The notes beneath the pieces are model-generated. The model did not search any database, was not told the origin of the DNA, and worked only from the letters and a program-made list of their open reading frames with translations. Shown piece after piece: positions 1 to 8,485 of a stretch of DNA of 64,000 bases. The translations under genes were made by a program, and so were the position numbers. The stretch is from the NCBI RefSeq assembly GCF_003853645.1, contig NZ_QTPO01000015.1, positions 1 through 64,000 of the forward strand, in the 5' to 3' direction. The stretch's first letter is position 1; each line of letters opens with the position of its first letter. Origin of the DNA: Burkholderia sp. Bp9143 (lineage in GTDB: Bacteria > Pseudomonadota > Gammaproteobacteria > Burkholderiales > Burkholderiaceae).

Positions 1-87
1 ATGGTCAAGCGCGATGCGAAGCGCGGGCTGGCGTCGCTGTGCATCGGCGGCGGGATGGGCGTCGCGCTCGCGGTCGAGCGCGCTTGA
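1..87 (+). CDS. phaA: Acetyl-CoA acetyltransferase (thiolase), C-terminal end only
   Basis: The window opens inside this gene; the frame beginning at base 1 runs 28 codons to a TGA at 85-87. The tail contains CIGGGMGVALAVER, the C-terminal thiolase signature with the second active-site cysteine and the glycine-rich loop. Thiolases of this kind condense two acetyl-CoA to acetoacetyl-CoA for polyhydroxybutyrate. The PhaB-type reductase that uses this product follows 217 bases downstream on the same strand, supporting the assignment. The start and first active-site cysteine lie outside the window, so substrate range cannot be judged. Confidence 0.85.
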   Translation: MVKRDAKRGLASLCIGGGMGVALAVERA

Positions 88-234
88 GCAGGGTCTGACG
101 ATATTGCACGCGTGCGGCGCCGGCCTGCGCCGCACGCGCGCGAAGCAAACGTCGCGCGAAACAAGCGACCAACAACAAGCGTGATGTTCCGGTGCGCGTC
201 ACGTCCGCCTTGCGGGCGGCAGCGCATCGCAGCG

Positions 235-269
235 GCGGGGCGGTGGCATGTGCCATGTCGTCGCCCCGC
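235..269 (+). other. Stem-loop between phaA and phaB
   Basis: An 8-bp inverted repeat (GCGGGGCG at 235-242, CGCCCCGC at 262-269) encloses a second small palindrome (TGGCATGTGCCA). It lies 35 bases before the phaB start and has no T-run, so it is more likely an mRNA processing or stability element, or a weak pause, than a simple terminator. No other gene is visible in 88-304. Confidence 0.35.
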
Positions 270-304
270 ATCATTGATTACTTTTCTTGTCGGTAACTCA
301 TAGG

Positions 305-1048
305 ATGACTAAGCGAATTGCAGTTGTGACGGGTGGAATGGGCGGTCTTGGCGAAGCGATCAGCATCCGGTTGAACGATGCGGGCTACCAGGTCGTCGTC
401 ACGTATTCGCCGAACAATACCGGCGCCGATCGCTGGCTGACCGAGATGCATGCGGCCGGTCGCGAATTCCACGCGTATCCGGTGGACGTGGCCGACCACG
501 ATTCGTGCCAGCAATGCATCGAGAAAATCGTCCGGGACGTCGGCCCGGTCGACATCCTGGTGAACAACGCTGGCATCACGCGCGACATGACGCTACGCAA
601 GCTCGACAAGGTCAACTGGGATGCGGTGATCCGCACCAACCTCGATTCCGTGTTCAACATGACGAAGCCGGTCTGCGACGGCATGGTCGAGCGTGGGTGG
701 GGGCGCATCGTCAACATTGCGTCGGTCAATGGCTCGAAGGGCTCGGTCGGCCAGACCAATTACGCGGCCGCGAAGGCCGGCATGCACGGTTTCACGAAAT
801 CGCTCGCGCTCGAGATCGCACGCAAGGGCGTGACCGTGAACACGGTGTCGCCGGGCTATCTCGCGACGAAGATGGTGACGGCGATCCCGCAGGACATCCT
901 CGATACGAAGATCCTTCCTCAGATTCCAGCGGGACGGCTCGGTCAACCCGAGGAAGTCGCGGCGCTGGTCGCGTATCTGTGCTCGGAGGAGGCCGGCTTC
1001 GTGACGGGCTCCAACATCGCGATCAACGGCGGCCAGCACATGCACTGA
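305..1048 (+). CDS. phaB: Acetoacetyl-CoA reductase (PhaB/FabG-type short-chain dehydrogenase)
   Basis: A 247-residue classical short-chain dehydrogenase, the usual PhaB length. It reduces acetoacetyl-CoA to (R)-3-hydroxybutyryl-CoA with NADPH, the second step of polyhydroxybutyrate synthesis in the cytoplasm. Visible features are the cofactor loop TGGMGGLG near residue 10, NNAG near 88, the catalytic Ser in NIASVNGSKG, the YAAAK Tyr/Lys pair and the C-terminal AINGGQHMH typical of PhaB. ATG 305 gives MTKRIAVVTGG, the family start; a TTG at 287 in the same frame is less likely. The thiolase end upstream fits a phaAB pair. No phaR regulator follows, unlike the usual Burkholderia phaCABR order, so this may be a secondary copy. 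Confidence 0.9.
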   Translation: MTKRIAVVTGGMGGLGEAISIRLNDAGYQVVVTYSPNNTGADRWLTEMHAAGREFHAYPVDVADHDSCQQCIEKIVRDVGPVDILVNNAGITRDMTLRKLDKVNWDAVIRTNLDSVFNMTKPVCDGMVERGWGRIVNIASVNGSKGSVGQTNYAAAKAGMHGFTKSLALEIARKGVTVNTVSPGYLATKMVTAIPQDILDTKILPQIPAGRLGQPEEVAALVAYLCSEEAGFVTGSNIAINGGQHMH

Positions 1049-1246
1049 CGCGTGGCGGCCCGGGCGGCGTTCGCGCGCGTGTCCGGGCCGTGCTCTCGCT
1101 GTATCCAGCGCCGGGGCGACGCGCAGGCGCGCGGAGACGGATCACGGACGCGGGTTCGCCGCGCATGCGGCGGGCCGTGTGCGTCCGCGCTCCGGCTGCC
1201 GCGTCGCGGCACGCACGCCGCCCCGGCCTCGCATTCCGGAGGAGGC

Positions 1247-1447
1247 ATGGGTGACACCTGGATGGGACTCGCGATCGGCGGCTCGGCACTGGCCATCGCG
1301 CTGACGATGGCGATCGCGCTTCACTGGCTCGAGCGGCGCCGCGCCCGGCTGCTGCGAAACTTCGATCATCGCGATTGCTGGCTGGTCGCGTACGGCAAGT
1401 GCCTCGCGCGCGGGCCGGCGCGCCGCACGCGCAGCAGCGCGCGATGA
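1247..1447 (+). CDS. Small single-pass membrane protein, unknown function
   Basis: A 66-residue frame preceded by a strong ribosome-binding site (GGAGGA about 4-10 bases before ATG 1247). Residues 5-28 (LAIGGSALAIALTMAIALHW) form one hydrophobic segment. It is followed by an Arg-rich stretch (LERRRARLLRNF), so an N-out/C-in topology is likely by the positive-inside rule. I do not recognise a family. It sits between phaB and the convergent polyene operon and may be co-transcribed with phaAB, 198 bases downstream of phaB. The clear ribosome-binding site and a single transmembrane helix make a real gene more likely than chance in this GC-rich region. Confidence 0.55.
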   Translation: MGDTWMGLAIGGSALAIALTMAIALHWLERRRARLLRNFDHRDCWLVAYGKCLARGPARRTRSSAR

Positions 1448-1527
1448 CGGTTGCGGTGCGGCACCGACGCGTTCATGCGTCGTGCCGCATCCCGCGCATC
1501 CGTGTGCGGAACGCGGGACGCTCGCAC

Positions 1528-1821
1528 TCAATCGCTGCTTTTCTTCGCGCCGTCGCCCGAATCGTTCTTGTGGAAGATCCGCTTCGTCGTGCGCTTGGTG
1601 GCATCCCAGCCCTCGCGCGACGCATGCGCGATGCCGTGGCCGACCGTCTTGGCAGCGCTCGCGGTCGCATGGCCGAAGCCGCGCGCGGCCTCGCCGGTCT
1701 TGTGCGCCGCTTCCTTCGAATCGCGCTTGATGTCCTGCTTCACTTCCGACATATCCGCATGCGCGATCGGGCTGATCAGCGCGAGAACGAACGCGGTGCA
1801 AATGATCTGACGTGCTTTCAC
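1528..1821 (-). CDS. Small secreted Lys/Ala-rich protein at the end of the polyene operon
   Basis: A 97-residue protein from the GTG at 1821, which has CAAGGA about 10 bases upstream and opens directly on a Sec signal peptide (MKARQIICTAFVLALISPIAHA, cleavage after AHA). An ATG at 1848 in the same frame overlaps the stop of the upstream dehydratase and would add nine residues. The mature part (DMSEVKQDIKRDSKEAAHK onward) is rich in Lys, Ala, His and Gly and repeats an amphipathic pattern, like late-embryogenesis-abundant or apolipoprotein-like helices. No enzyme motif is visible. As the last gene of the polyene operon it may be a periplasmic accessory factor; that role is inference from position alone. 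Confidence 0.65.
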   Translation of the reverse strand: MKARQIICTAFVLALISPIAHADMSEVKQDIKRDSKEAAHKTGEAARGFGHATASAAKTVGHGIAHASREGWDATKRTTKRIFHKNDSGDGAKKSSD

Positions 1822-1844
1822 GACCTGGTTTCCTTGGGGCTGGT

Positions 1845-2381
1845 TCATCGAGGGTCCGCACGGCCCGCGGGCGGAGGAACGAGTAGGCCGGCCGCCGATG
1901 CATCGAGCATCACCGCGGCGCGGCCGCCGAGCAGCACGCGCTCGCCGCAGCGCAGCGTGAAGCCGTACAGCACGGAGCGGTCGTCGCCGCCGATGCGTTC
2001 GGCGTCGACGATCAGCGGCAGCTCGAACGTGTCGAGCCGATCGACGAACGCGTCGACGTTGCGCACGCTTGCGAGATAGCCGGCGCGCGGCCGCGCATGT
2101 TCCGTCTGCGCCTGTTGCGCACCGAGCAGCGCGCCGTGCACGGCCATCGCCTGCGCCGCGTATTCGATCCCGCAGACCGACGCGAGCCGGCCGCGCGAGC
2201 GCAGCGGGTTGTGCGGATCGCGGTGGCTCGTCGCGCTGCAGCGGATGCGTGCGGCATCCCATGCTTCGACTCGATCGAGCATGCACATCGCGCCGTCGTG
2301 CGGAATGTGCGCGGCGATCCATGCGCGATCGAGCGTTGCGGTCGCCAGCGGGGGCATCGGTGTCGAGACGGGCGTCGTCAT
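1845..2381 (-). CDS. ApeP-like 3-hydroxyacyl-ACP dehydratase (hot-dog fold)
   Basis: A 178-residue protein resembling the second dehydratase (ApeP) of aryl polyene clusters. The family signature is IPHDGAMCMLDRVEAWD near residues 25-41, followed by CGIEYAAQAMAVHGAL near residue 70 and YGFTLRCGERVLLGGRAAVM near the C terminus, which is the hot-dog core. Its expected role is removing water from 3-hydroxyacyl-ACP during polyene chain extension. The ATG at 2381 overlaps the stop of the chain-length-factor gene upstream (ATGA), and the stop overlaps the alternative start of the next gene, so translation is probably coupled. Confidence 0.8.
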   Translation of the reverse strand: MTTPVSTPMPPLATATLDRAWIAAHIPHDGAMCMLDRVEAWDAARIRCSATSHRDPHNPLRSRGRLASVCGIEYAAQAMAVHGALLGAQQAQTEHARPRAGYLASVRNVDAFVDRLDTFELPLIVDAERIGGDDRSVLYGFTLRCGERVLLGGRAAVMLDASAAGLLVPPPAGRADPR

Positions 2382-3196
2382 TGCGCGTGCTCCGCGGCGC
2401 CACCCGGCAGCGCGATATCGACTTGCACGCGCGTATCTTCCAGATAGTCGAGCACGACGCTCGCCGCCCGCCGCGCGGCGAGCGCGTCGAGCAGCGGCAG
2501 CGCGCGCGCGGCCGGATTGCCGGTGCGCAGCGCGTCGAGTTCGGGGTTCGCGAGCGTCGTCGCCGGCGCATCGGTGAGCTGCACGTCGATGCGCGCGAGC
2601 GTGCGTTCGCTCGCATCGGGCGCGAGCACGAGCGCGACGCCGAATGCGTCGACGATCGGCCGCACCGCGCGCAGCGGCTCCGGATAGTCGGTGTCGTACG
2701 CGATCAGCAGGCTCGGCACGCGATCGACCGCGACCTGGCACAGGCTCTCGAGCAGGCCAGCGGCAAAGCTGCCGTCGTGTGCGCACAGCACGTTCGACGT
2801 CGCCATCGCACGGGTCGCGATGCTCCAGTAGCCGGCCGGCGCGTTGTGCACCGAGTTGTGAAAGCGCGTGGGCGACAGGTGGCGATCGTCGCCGGCGAGG
2901 GTCTCGCAGATCGCGTGGCAATTCTGGCCGTCGCCGCCGGACGCGCTGAACACGGTCGCGAGCGTGGCCGCATCGTGCCCGCTCGCGGCTGCCGCTTCGA
3001 GGCCGACCGTGAGCGCGACGCGCACGACGGGGCCGGTGCGGCGGCGTTCCGCCGGCGGCAGGCTGGCGGGCGGCGGCAGCACCGTGCGCGCGCTCGCGTA
3101 GGCCGCGCGGCCCGCGAGCACGTCGGCGGCGTGCGGCCAGTCGTTCAGTCCCGGCCCGACGAGGCCGACGCTTTCGATGAAGGCGGTGAGGGTCAT
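2378..3196 (-). CDS. Ketosynthase-like chain-length factor of the polyene system
   Basis: A 272-residue ketosynthase-fold protein, shorter than an active KAS (about 400). It has family landmarks such as FSASGGDGQNCHAICETL near residue 88 and FHNSVHNAPAGYWSIATR near residue 112. It lacks the SACSSG-type nucleophile cysteine and the C-terminal HGT and GHT histidine motifs found in its neighbour. This matches the non-catalytic chain-length-factor partner (ApeC-like) that pairs with the ApeO-type ketosynthase to set polyene length. The start overlaps the end of the ketosynthase gene by four bases, as expected for subunits of one heterodimer. The family call is from motifs; heterodimer formation is inferred. 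Confidence 0.75.
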   Translation of the reverse strand: MTLTAFIESVGLVGPGLNDWPHAADVLAGRAAYASARTVLPPPASLPPAERRRTGPVVRVALTVGLEAAAASGHDAATLATVFSASGGDGQNCHAICETLAGDDRHLSPTRFHNSVHNAPAGYWSIATRAMATSNVLCAHDGSFAAGLLESLCQVAVDRVPSLLIAYDTDYPEPLRAVRPIVDAFGVALVLAPDASERTLARIDVQLTDAPATTLANPELDALRTGNPAARALPLLDALAARRAASVVLDYLEDTRVQVDIALPGGAAEHAQ

Positions 3197-4416
3197 GTCG
3201 GCTCCCGGCGGCTCGCATGCTCGGCGCGGCCGAGGATCAGGCTGCAGTTCGTGCCGCCGAAGCCGAACGAATTCGACAGGACCGCACGCACGCGCGCATC
3301 GCGGCTCGCGAGCACGTAGTCGGCGGCCAGCGCCGGGTCGGGTTGCGTCGTGTTGACGCCGGCCGGCACGAACTGTTCGCGCAGCGTGAGCGCCGCGACG
3401 ACCGCTTCGAGCGCGCCGGCCGCACCGAGCGTGTGACCGGTCGCACCCTTCGTCGAGCTGCACGGCGTGCGCGCGAGCAGCGCACCCACCGCGCGGCTTT
3501 CGGCGGCATCGTTGCTGGGCGTCGCGGTGCCGTGCAGGTTCACATAGTCGATGTCGCTTGCATCGAGGCCGGCCGACGCGAGCGCCTGTTCGATCGCGAT
3601 GCGCGCGCCGAGCCCTTCCGGATGCGGCGACGACATGTGATGCGCATCGCTCGATTCACCGATGCCGAGCAGCAGGATCGCGTCGTCGTCGAGCGCGGCG
3701 GGCGCATCCGGCACGCGTTCGAGCAGCGCGAACGCGGCAGCTTCGCCGATCGAGATACCGTCGCGCGCGACGTCGAACGGCCGGCACGGCTGGCGCGACA
3801 GCAGTTCGAGGGAATTGAAGCCGTACAGTGTCGTCAGGCACAGCGAATCGACGCCGCCGACGACGGCCGCATCGATCAACCCCGCTTCGATCATCCGGCG
3901 CGCGGAGCCGAATACCTTCGCACCGGACGAGCACGCGGACGAGATCGCCATCGCCGGCCCGCGCAGCGCGAAATACGCGCGCACGAACGCGGCCGGCGAA
4001 TACGGGTTGTGCGTGTGCGCGTAGCGGAACCCGGCGGGCAGTGCGCCGCTCGCCGGATCGCGCTGCTCGTACGCGCGTTCGGTCTCGAGGATGCCGGACG
4101 TGCTCGTGCCGATGAACACGCCGACGCGCGCGGCGCCATGGCGCGACACGGCCGCCGCGACGCGCGCGTCGAAGCCGTCCTGGACGAGGCCGAGTTGCGC
4201 GAGGCGATTGTTGCGGCAGTTGAAGTCGGCGAGATCCGCACGCACGGCCTGCGCATCGACGCCGTCCACGGCGCCGATCCAGGTGTCCAGATCGGCGCGT
4301 TCGAAGTCGCACGGCGTGAGCCCGCCCCGCGCGTGGCGCAGTGCGTCGACGATCGCGTCGAGGCCGCGGCCGATGCAGCTGGTGGCGGTGAAGTGCGAGA
4401 GCAGGAGCGGTTTCAC
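3193..4416 (-). CDS. Beta-ketoacyl-ACP synthase (ApeO-like, KAS II fold)
   Basis: A 407-residue condensing enzyme with a full active site: nucleophile Cys162 in ISSACSSGAK, the first His in LHGTATPSND and the second in KGATGHTLGAAG, with the C-terminal FGFGGTNCSL loop. It should catalyse the decarboxylative condensation that extends the aryl-primed polyene on its ACP, working with the cysteine-less partner encoded immediately downstream. Length and motif order match KAS I/II proteins, including FabF. The location among dehydratases, MMPL and LolA-like genes argues for pigment synthesis rather than housekeeping fatty-acid synthesis. A 63-base gap separates it from the upstream deacetylase gene, one of the few non-overlapping joins in the operon. 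Confidence 0.88.
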   Translation of the reverse strand: MKPLLLSHFTATSCIGRGLDAIVDALRHARGGLTPCDFERADLDTWIGAVDGVDAQAVRADLADFNCRNNRLAQLGLVQDGFDARVAAAVSRHGAARVGVFIGTSTSGILETERAYEQRDPASGALPAGFRYAHTHNPYSPAAFVRAYFALRGPAMAISSACSSGAKVFGSARRMIEAGLIDAAVVGGVDSLCLTTLYGFNSLELLSRQPCRPFDVARDGISIGEAAAFALLERVPDAPAALDDDAILLLGIGESSDAHHMSSPHPEGLGARIAIEQALASAGLDASDIDYVNLHGTATPSNDAAESRAVGALLARTPCSSTKGATGHTLGAAGALEAVVAALTLREQFVPAGVNTTQPDPALAADYVLASRDARVRAVLSNSFGFGGTNCSLILGRAEHASRREPT

Positions 4417-4479
4417 GAGGGTCGTATCCGGTGGCCGGAACGGGCGCCGCAGCGGGGCTGGCGGGCGCGCCGGGCATGG

Positions 4480-5364
4480 TCAGATTTTATCAAACGGCGG
4501 TGCCGGCGTACCCGGCTGGCCGGGCGGTTCGGGCGCGAGCGCGGCGCGCAGCGTGGTCCAGTCCAGCTGCGCATCGGCGGCCGCGCGCAGCAGCGCCGGC
4601 AGCACGTCGAGCACGACCGGTTCGCCGCGCGCGTCGCGCGCCGCGTGGCCGTCGTGCACGAGCAGGATGTCGCGCGGCGCCAGGCCGGTTAGCAGGCGGC
4701 GCGTGACGATGCCCGCATCGTGTGCGCGCGTGTCGAAGCCGCGGCGCGTCCAGCTGGCGAGTTGCAGGCCGAGCCCGCACAGCACCGGCTCGAGAAACGG
4801 ATTGCGCAGGCCGGCCGGCGCGCGGAAGAAGCGCGGGCGCGTGCCGGCGATGTCGGTCAGTGTCTGCTGCGCGGCCGCGATCTCGCGCCGTAGCGCGGCG
4901 GGCCCCGACAGCGAGAACGTATGCCGGTGCCGCTGGCTGTGGTTCTCGACCGCGTGGCCGCGCGCGACGATCGCTTCGATCCACTGCGGATGGCGGCGCG
5001 CGAGATCGCCGATGCAGAAGAACGTGGCGCGCGCATCGTAGCGATCGAGCAGGTCGAGCACGCGCGGCGTGACGTCGGGGTCCGGGCCGTCGTCGATCGT
5101 CAGCGCGATCCGGCGGCCGGCGCCAGCCGGCAGGCGCGTCCAGTTCGGCCCGAGCAGCGCGCTGCGCGGCCACAGGCCGGCGGCGGTCAGCGCGAGATGC
5201 GACGCGACCACGCCGCCGGCGGCCCACGGCCATGCAGCCGGTTGTGCGACGACTGCCGCGAGCGCACCCGCGTGCAGTGCGGCCGTGCCCGCGATCAGCG
5301 GTGTCGGTTTCCAGCGGCGCGCATCGCCGGGCTGCAGTGGTGGAACGGAAGACGGCGCGTTCAT
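4480..5364 (-). CDS. Polysaccharide deacetylase family protein (NodB domain) in the polyene operon
   Basis: A 294-residue protein. The N-terminal about 70 residues are hydrophobic with two likely membrane segments (LIAGTAALHAGALAAVVAQP and WAAGGVVASHLALTAAGLW). A NodB carbohydrate esterase 4 domain follows, with motif 1 TIDDGPDP (base Asp and metal Asp), motif 2 HSQRHRHTF-like HxxxH and a later RAPAG, plus LLVHDGH near the C terminus. It is probably an inner-membrane-anchored, metal-dependent deacetylase. Its start overlaps the MMPL stop by four bases, so it belongs to the polyene operon; it might modify a glycan or the lipid-linked product. Substrate is unknown. Confidence 0.8.
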   Translation of the reverse strand: MNAPSSVPPLQPGDARRWKPTPLIAGTAALHAGALAAVVAQPAAWPWAAGGVVASHLALTAAGLWPRSALLGPNWTRLPAGAGRRIALTIDDGPDPDVTPRVLDLLDRYDARATFFCIGDLARRHPQWIEAIVARGHAVENHSQRHRHTFSLSGPAALRREIAAAQQTLTDIAGTRPRFFRAPAGLRNPFLEPVLCGLGLQLASWTRRGFDTRAHDAGIVTRRLLTGLAPRDILLVHDGHAARDARGEPVVLDVLPALLRAAADAQLDWTTLRAALAPEPPGQPGTPAPPFDKI

Positions 5365-7841
5365 GCTCGACCTCCTGTCGGATCACGATGAGGGCGGCTG
5401 GCCGCCACGGCGCGCGGCGCGAGGATCGCGGCGAACGCGAGCGCGAGCATTGCGCCGGGGCCGACGGTCAGCCCGAAGGTTTCGAGCAGCGGCACCCGCG
5501 ACAGCGCGAGCAGGCCGAAGCCGGCGACCGTCGCAAGGTTCGCGATCAGCAGCGACACGAGCGTGTACGGCGTGACCGGTTGCGCGTCGTCGCGCTTGCA
5601 GAAGAACAGCGCATAGTTCGAGCCGACCGCGACGATCAGCAGCATGCCGACGAGGTGCAGGATCGTGAGCTGCACGCCGGCGAGCGCGAAGCCGGCCGTC
5701 ACCACCAGCACGGCCGCGATCAGCGGCGCGAGCGCGCGCACGACACGGCGCGGCGAGCGCAGCGCGATCAGCAGCAGCACGGCGATCGCCGCGAAACCCG
5801 CGAGCGACAGTCGGATGTCCTCGTGCACGTAGTTCACGTACAGGCGGTCGGCCTCGGCCTTCATGTCGACGAACAGCGCGTCGGACACGCCGGCGCGCGC
5901 GACGGCCGCGCGGATCGGCGCGGCCTCGAGCGCCGGCGCAGCCGCCGACGCGGTGCGTGCGGCGGCCGGCGCGCGCAGCGGCAGCATCGCGGTCCAGCGG
6001 CCCGCGCGCCCGGTCAGCAGCGCGTCGACGGCGAGTGCCATCGACGTGCCGCGCAGGTCCGCGCGCGCGAGCAGCGGCGCGTGGCGTGCGGCCTCGACAT
6101 CGGCGATGAACGGTGCGAACAGCTCGGGCCTGACCGAGATCGGCTGGTTCGCGACGGCCGCGCGCATGCGCGCGGCAAGCACGTTCGCGTCCGGCAGGCT
6201 CGCCTGGCGCGCGCGCTGCGCGCCGTCGCTCGGCAGGTAGCGCGCGGGACTTTCGAAGCCCGCGAGCACGCCACGATCGACGAGCGGCTGCAATTGCGCG
6301 GCGACCCGTTCCGCGCGTTCGAGCGCGGCTTGTTCGGTCGGCGCGGAAATCACGACGAGGTAGCGCACGTCCGGTGCGCCGACATCGTCGCGCAGACGTG
6401 CGTCGAGTGCCTGCGCGCGGGCGGGCACGGGGCTCAGCGCCGCGAGCTCGCGGCTCCACAGGCCGTCGCGATGCAGCACGAGCGTCGCGCACGCGGCGAG
6501 CACGAGCACGGCGAGCGGCCAGCGCAGCCGCGGCGCTGCAGCGGCGGCCCACGCGAGCACCGCGCCGATACGCGACACGTCGCGAATCGCGACGTGCTCG
6601 CCGCGCAGGTGCGGCAGCACGAAGCGCGTGACGAGCGCGGCGGCCGTCAGTCCGACGATCGAATACAGGCCGAGCTGAACCAGGCCCGGAAAGCCGGAGA
6701 ACAGCATCGACGCGAAGCCGCACACGGACGTCAGCACGCCGAGCCGGATCGTCGGCCAGTACGCGGCGACCCATGCACGCGTCGCGTCGGCGGGCCGCGT
6801 GGTGTCGCGCGAACCGGCCTGCGCCGATTGCACGAACAGGTAGATCGAATAGTCGACGGCTTCGCCGATCAGCGTCGTGCCGAAGCCGAGCGTCAGCCCG
6901 TGGACCGTGCCGAACGTGACGCTGACCGCCGCGATGCCGGCGGCGATGCCCGTCAGCACCGGCAGCAGCCCCAGCGCGAGCGTGCGCGGCGAGCGGTACA
7001 GCGTCAGCAGCAGCGCGACGATCAGCACGACGCTCGCGGTCGACAGCCGCTCGACGTCGTGCCGGATCGTGTCGCGCGTGTCGACCGAGAACACGCCGGG
7101 GCCGGTCATCGCGAGCGTGTATGCGGCCGGGTTAGGCAACGTCTGCGTCGCGGCGGAGAACGCGCGGCGCACCGTATCGATCGCACGTGCCTGCGCGTCG
7201 GTGTCGGCGCCGGCGGCGGCCGTCTGCACGACGAGCACCGCGCGCGTGCCGTCGCGCGACGCCCACACGCCGTCGCGCATCGCGGGCTGCGCGCCGCTGT
7301 CGAACTGGTCGACGAGCGCGGTCACTTCGCCGGTCGGGTCGCGCGGCAGCATCGCCTTCGCGACGAGGCCTGCCGACGAACTCAGCAGGTCGAGGCTGTC
7401 GCCGAGCGCCTGGTGCAGGCCGTCCGCGCTGAAGCGTTGCGGCGTGACGGCCGGGCTCAGCAGGTAGCGATGGTCGAACACGAACTGCTGGTCGCGCGCG
7501 TCGTTCACGGCCTCGCCGTTGTTGATCGCCGAGAATTGCCGGTCGGCGCGCAGCGTGCCGGCGACGCGCCGCGACAGCGCGGCGCGCGTGGCCGCATCGC
7601 CGCCGTCGATCGCGACGAGGATCAGCCGCGACACGATGCCGTCGCGCAGTTGATCGACGAGCACGCGCTGCCCGGCGCTCGGCGCGCTCGGCAGAAACGC
7701 GGACAGGTCGGCCGTGAAGTTCGCGCGGGCGACCGCGATCCCGCACGCGACGAGCGCGATCAGCCACACGAGCACGGCGCGTTGCCGCAATGCGGGCAGG
7801 CGGGGCGTGACGGGGGCGGGCGGCCGGGTGCGTTGGTCCAT
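5361..7841 (-). CDS. MMPL/RND-family lipid exporter of the polyene system
   Basis: An 826-residue transporter with the duplicated MMPL layout. There is one N-terminal membrane helix (AVLVWLIALVACGIAVA), a large periplasmic loop of about 230 residues and a group of helices with the GFGTTLIGEAVDYSIYLF motif. A second repeat follows with its own loop and helices (LVGMLLIVAVGSNYALFFC). Proteins of this type in aryl polyene/xanthomonadin clusters are thought to move the acylated pigment from the inner membrane to the periplasm, handing it to the LolA-like carrier encoded just upstream. Start ATG 7841 shares a base with the carrier stop. The C terminus overlaps the deacetylase start. Confidence 0.87.
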   Translation of the reverse strand: MDQRTRPPAPVTPRLPALRQRAVLVWLIALVACGIAVARANFTADLSAFLPSAPSAGQRVLVDQLRDGIVSRLILVAIDGGDAATRAALSRRVAGTLRADRQFSAINNGEAVNDARDQQFVFDHRYLLSPAVTPQRFSADGLHQALGDSLDLLSSSAGLVAKAMLPRDPTGEVTALVDQFDSGAQPAMRDGVWASRDGTRAVLVVQTAAAGADTDAQARAIDTVRRAFSAATQTLPNPAAYTLAMTGPGVFSVDTRDTIRHDVERLSTASVVLIVALLLTLYRSPRTLALGLLPVLTGIAAGIAAVSVTFGTVHGLTLGFGTTLIGEAVDYSIYLFVQSAQAGSRDTTRPADATRAWVAAYWPTIRLGVLTSVCGFASMLFSGFPGLVQLGLYSIVGLTAAALVTRFVLPHLRGEHVAIRDVSRIGAVLAWAAAAAPRLRWPLAVLVLAACATLVLHRDGLWSRELAALSPVPARAQALDARLRDDVGAPDVRYLVVISAPTEQAALERAERVAAQLQPLVDRGVLAGFESPARYLPSDGAQRARQASLPDANVLAARMRAAVANQPISVRPELFAPFIADVEAARHAPLLARADLRGTSMALAVDALLTGRAGRWTAMLPLRAPAAARTASAAAPALEAAPIRAAVARAGVSDALFVDMKAEADRLYVNYVHEDIRLSLAGFAAIAVLLLIALRSPRRVVRALAPLIAAVLVVTAGFALAGVQLTILHLVGMLLIVAVGSNYALFFCKRDDAQPVTPYTLVSLLIANLATVAGFGLLALSRVPLLETFGLTVGPGAMLALAFAAILAPRAVAASRPHRDPTGGRA

Positions 7842-8485
7842 CAGTTCGCCGGAACGGGTTGCAGGCGCATCGTCGAATGGTCGCCGTCGGCCTGCCGGAT
7901 CGCGACGCTGCGCAACACGTCGCGCGAGCCTTCGAGCGTGATCGTGCTGACGACCTTCAGCATTCGCGAGTCGAGCGGCGTGAGCGTCAGCGTCCAGTCG
8001 TCGCCGCGACCGGCGAGCGCGACCTTGTAGACCTGCTCGAGCGCGTAGCGGTTGCCGGCGAGCGTCGCGCGGATGCTGTCGATGAACGCGCCGAGCTCCG
8101 GATAGCGCGCGAGCGCGAGCGTGTACTTGCGGTTGTTGCGCTCGACGGTGAGCATGTCGCCGTCGACGACGAGATGTTCGGGCTTCGGGTTCAGCGTGTG
8201 TTTCTCGAGATGGTCGGGTGCGACGAACACCAGCTCGCCCGACGATTCGAGCGGCTGCGCGGCGATCGACAGTGTCTTCGTCTCGGTGAACGTCGCGCGC
8301 CCCGACTTGTGTTGCGCGAGCGTCGACATCAGCCGGTCGAGGGTCCATGCCGAACCGGTGTCGGCCGCGTGCGCGGGCAGGGCGAGCGCGATGGCGGCCG
8401 TGACGGCGAACGTGCGCGCGGCGCGGCGCGGCACGAACGGGGACGGCAGCGGAAACAGCGACAGGAAGCGGCGAACGGCGGTCAT
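7841..8485 (-). CDS. LolA-like periplasmic lipid carrier
   Basis: A 214-residue protein with a long N-terminal signal region (basic start, then FAVTAAIALALPAHA ending in an AHA cleavage site). The LolA-fold pattern follows: LMSTLAQHKSGRATFTETK, GELVFVAPDHLEKH, DGDMLTVERNNRKYTLAL and TLTPLDSRM. LolA-like proteins carry hydrophobic lipids across the periplasm; the polyene-cluster members are presumed to carry the pigment lipid from the MMPL exporter to the outer membrane. Start and stop overlap with both neighbouring genes, so expression is tightly coupled. It is too divergent and wrongly placed to be the housekeeping lipoprotein carrier LolA. Confidence 0.8.
   Translation of the reverse strand: MTAVRRFLSLFPLPSPFVPRRAARTFAVTAAIALALPAHAADTGSAWTLDRLMSTLAQHKSGRATFTETKTLSIAAQPLESSGELVFVAPDHLEKHTLNPKPEHLVVDGDMLTVERNNRKYTLALARYPELGAFIDSIRATLAGNRYALEQVYKVALAGRGDDWTLTLTPLDSRMLKVVSTITLEGSRDVLRSVAIRQADGDHSTMRLQPVPAN

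Noticed and set aside
5232-8030. A 932-codon plus-strand open frame opposite the MMPL exporter
   Set aside because: Low-complexity Arg/Gln/His-rich translation and no membrane or catalytic motif; the minus strand has a coherent MMPL protein.
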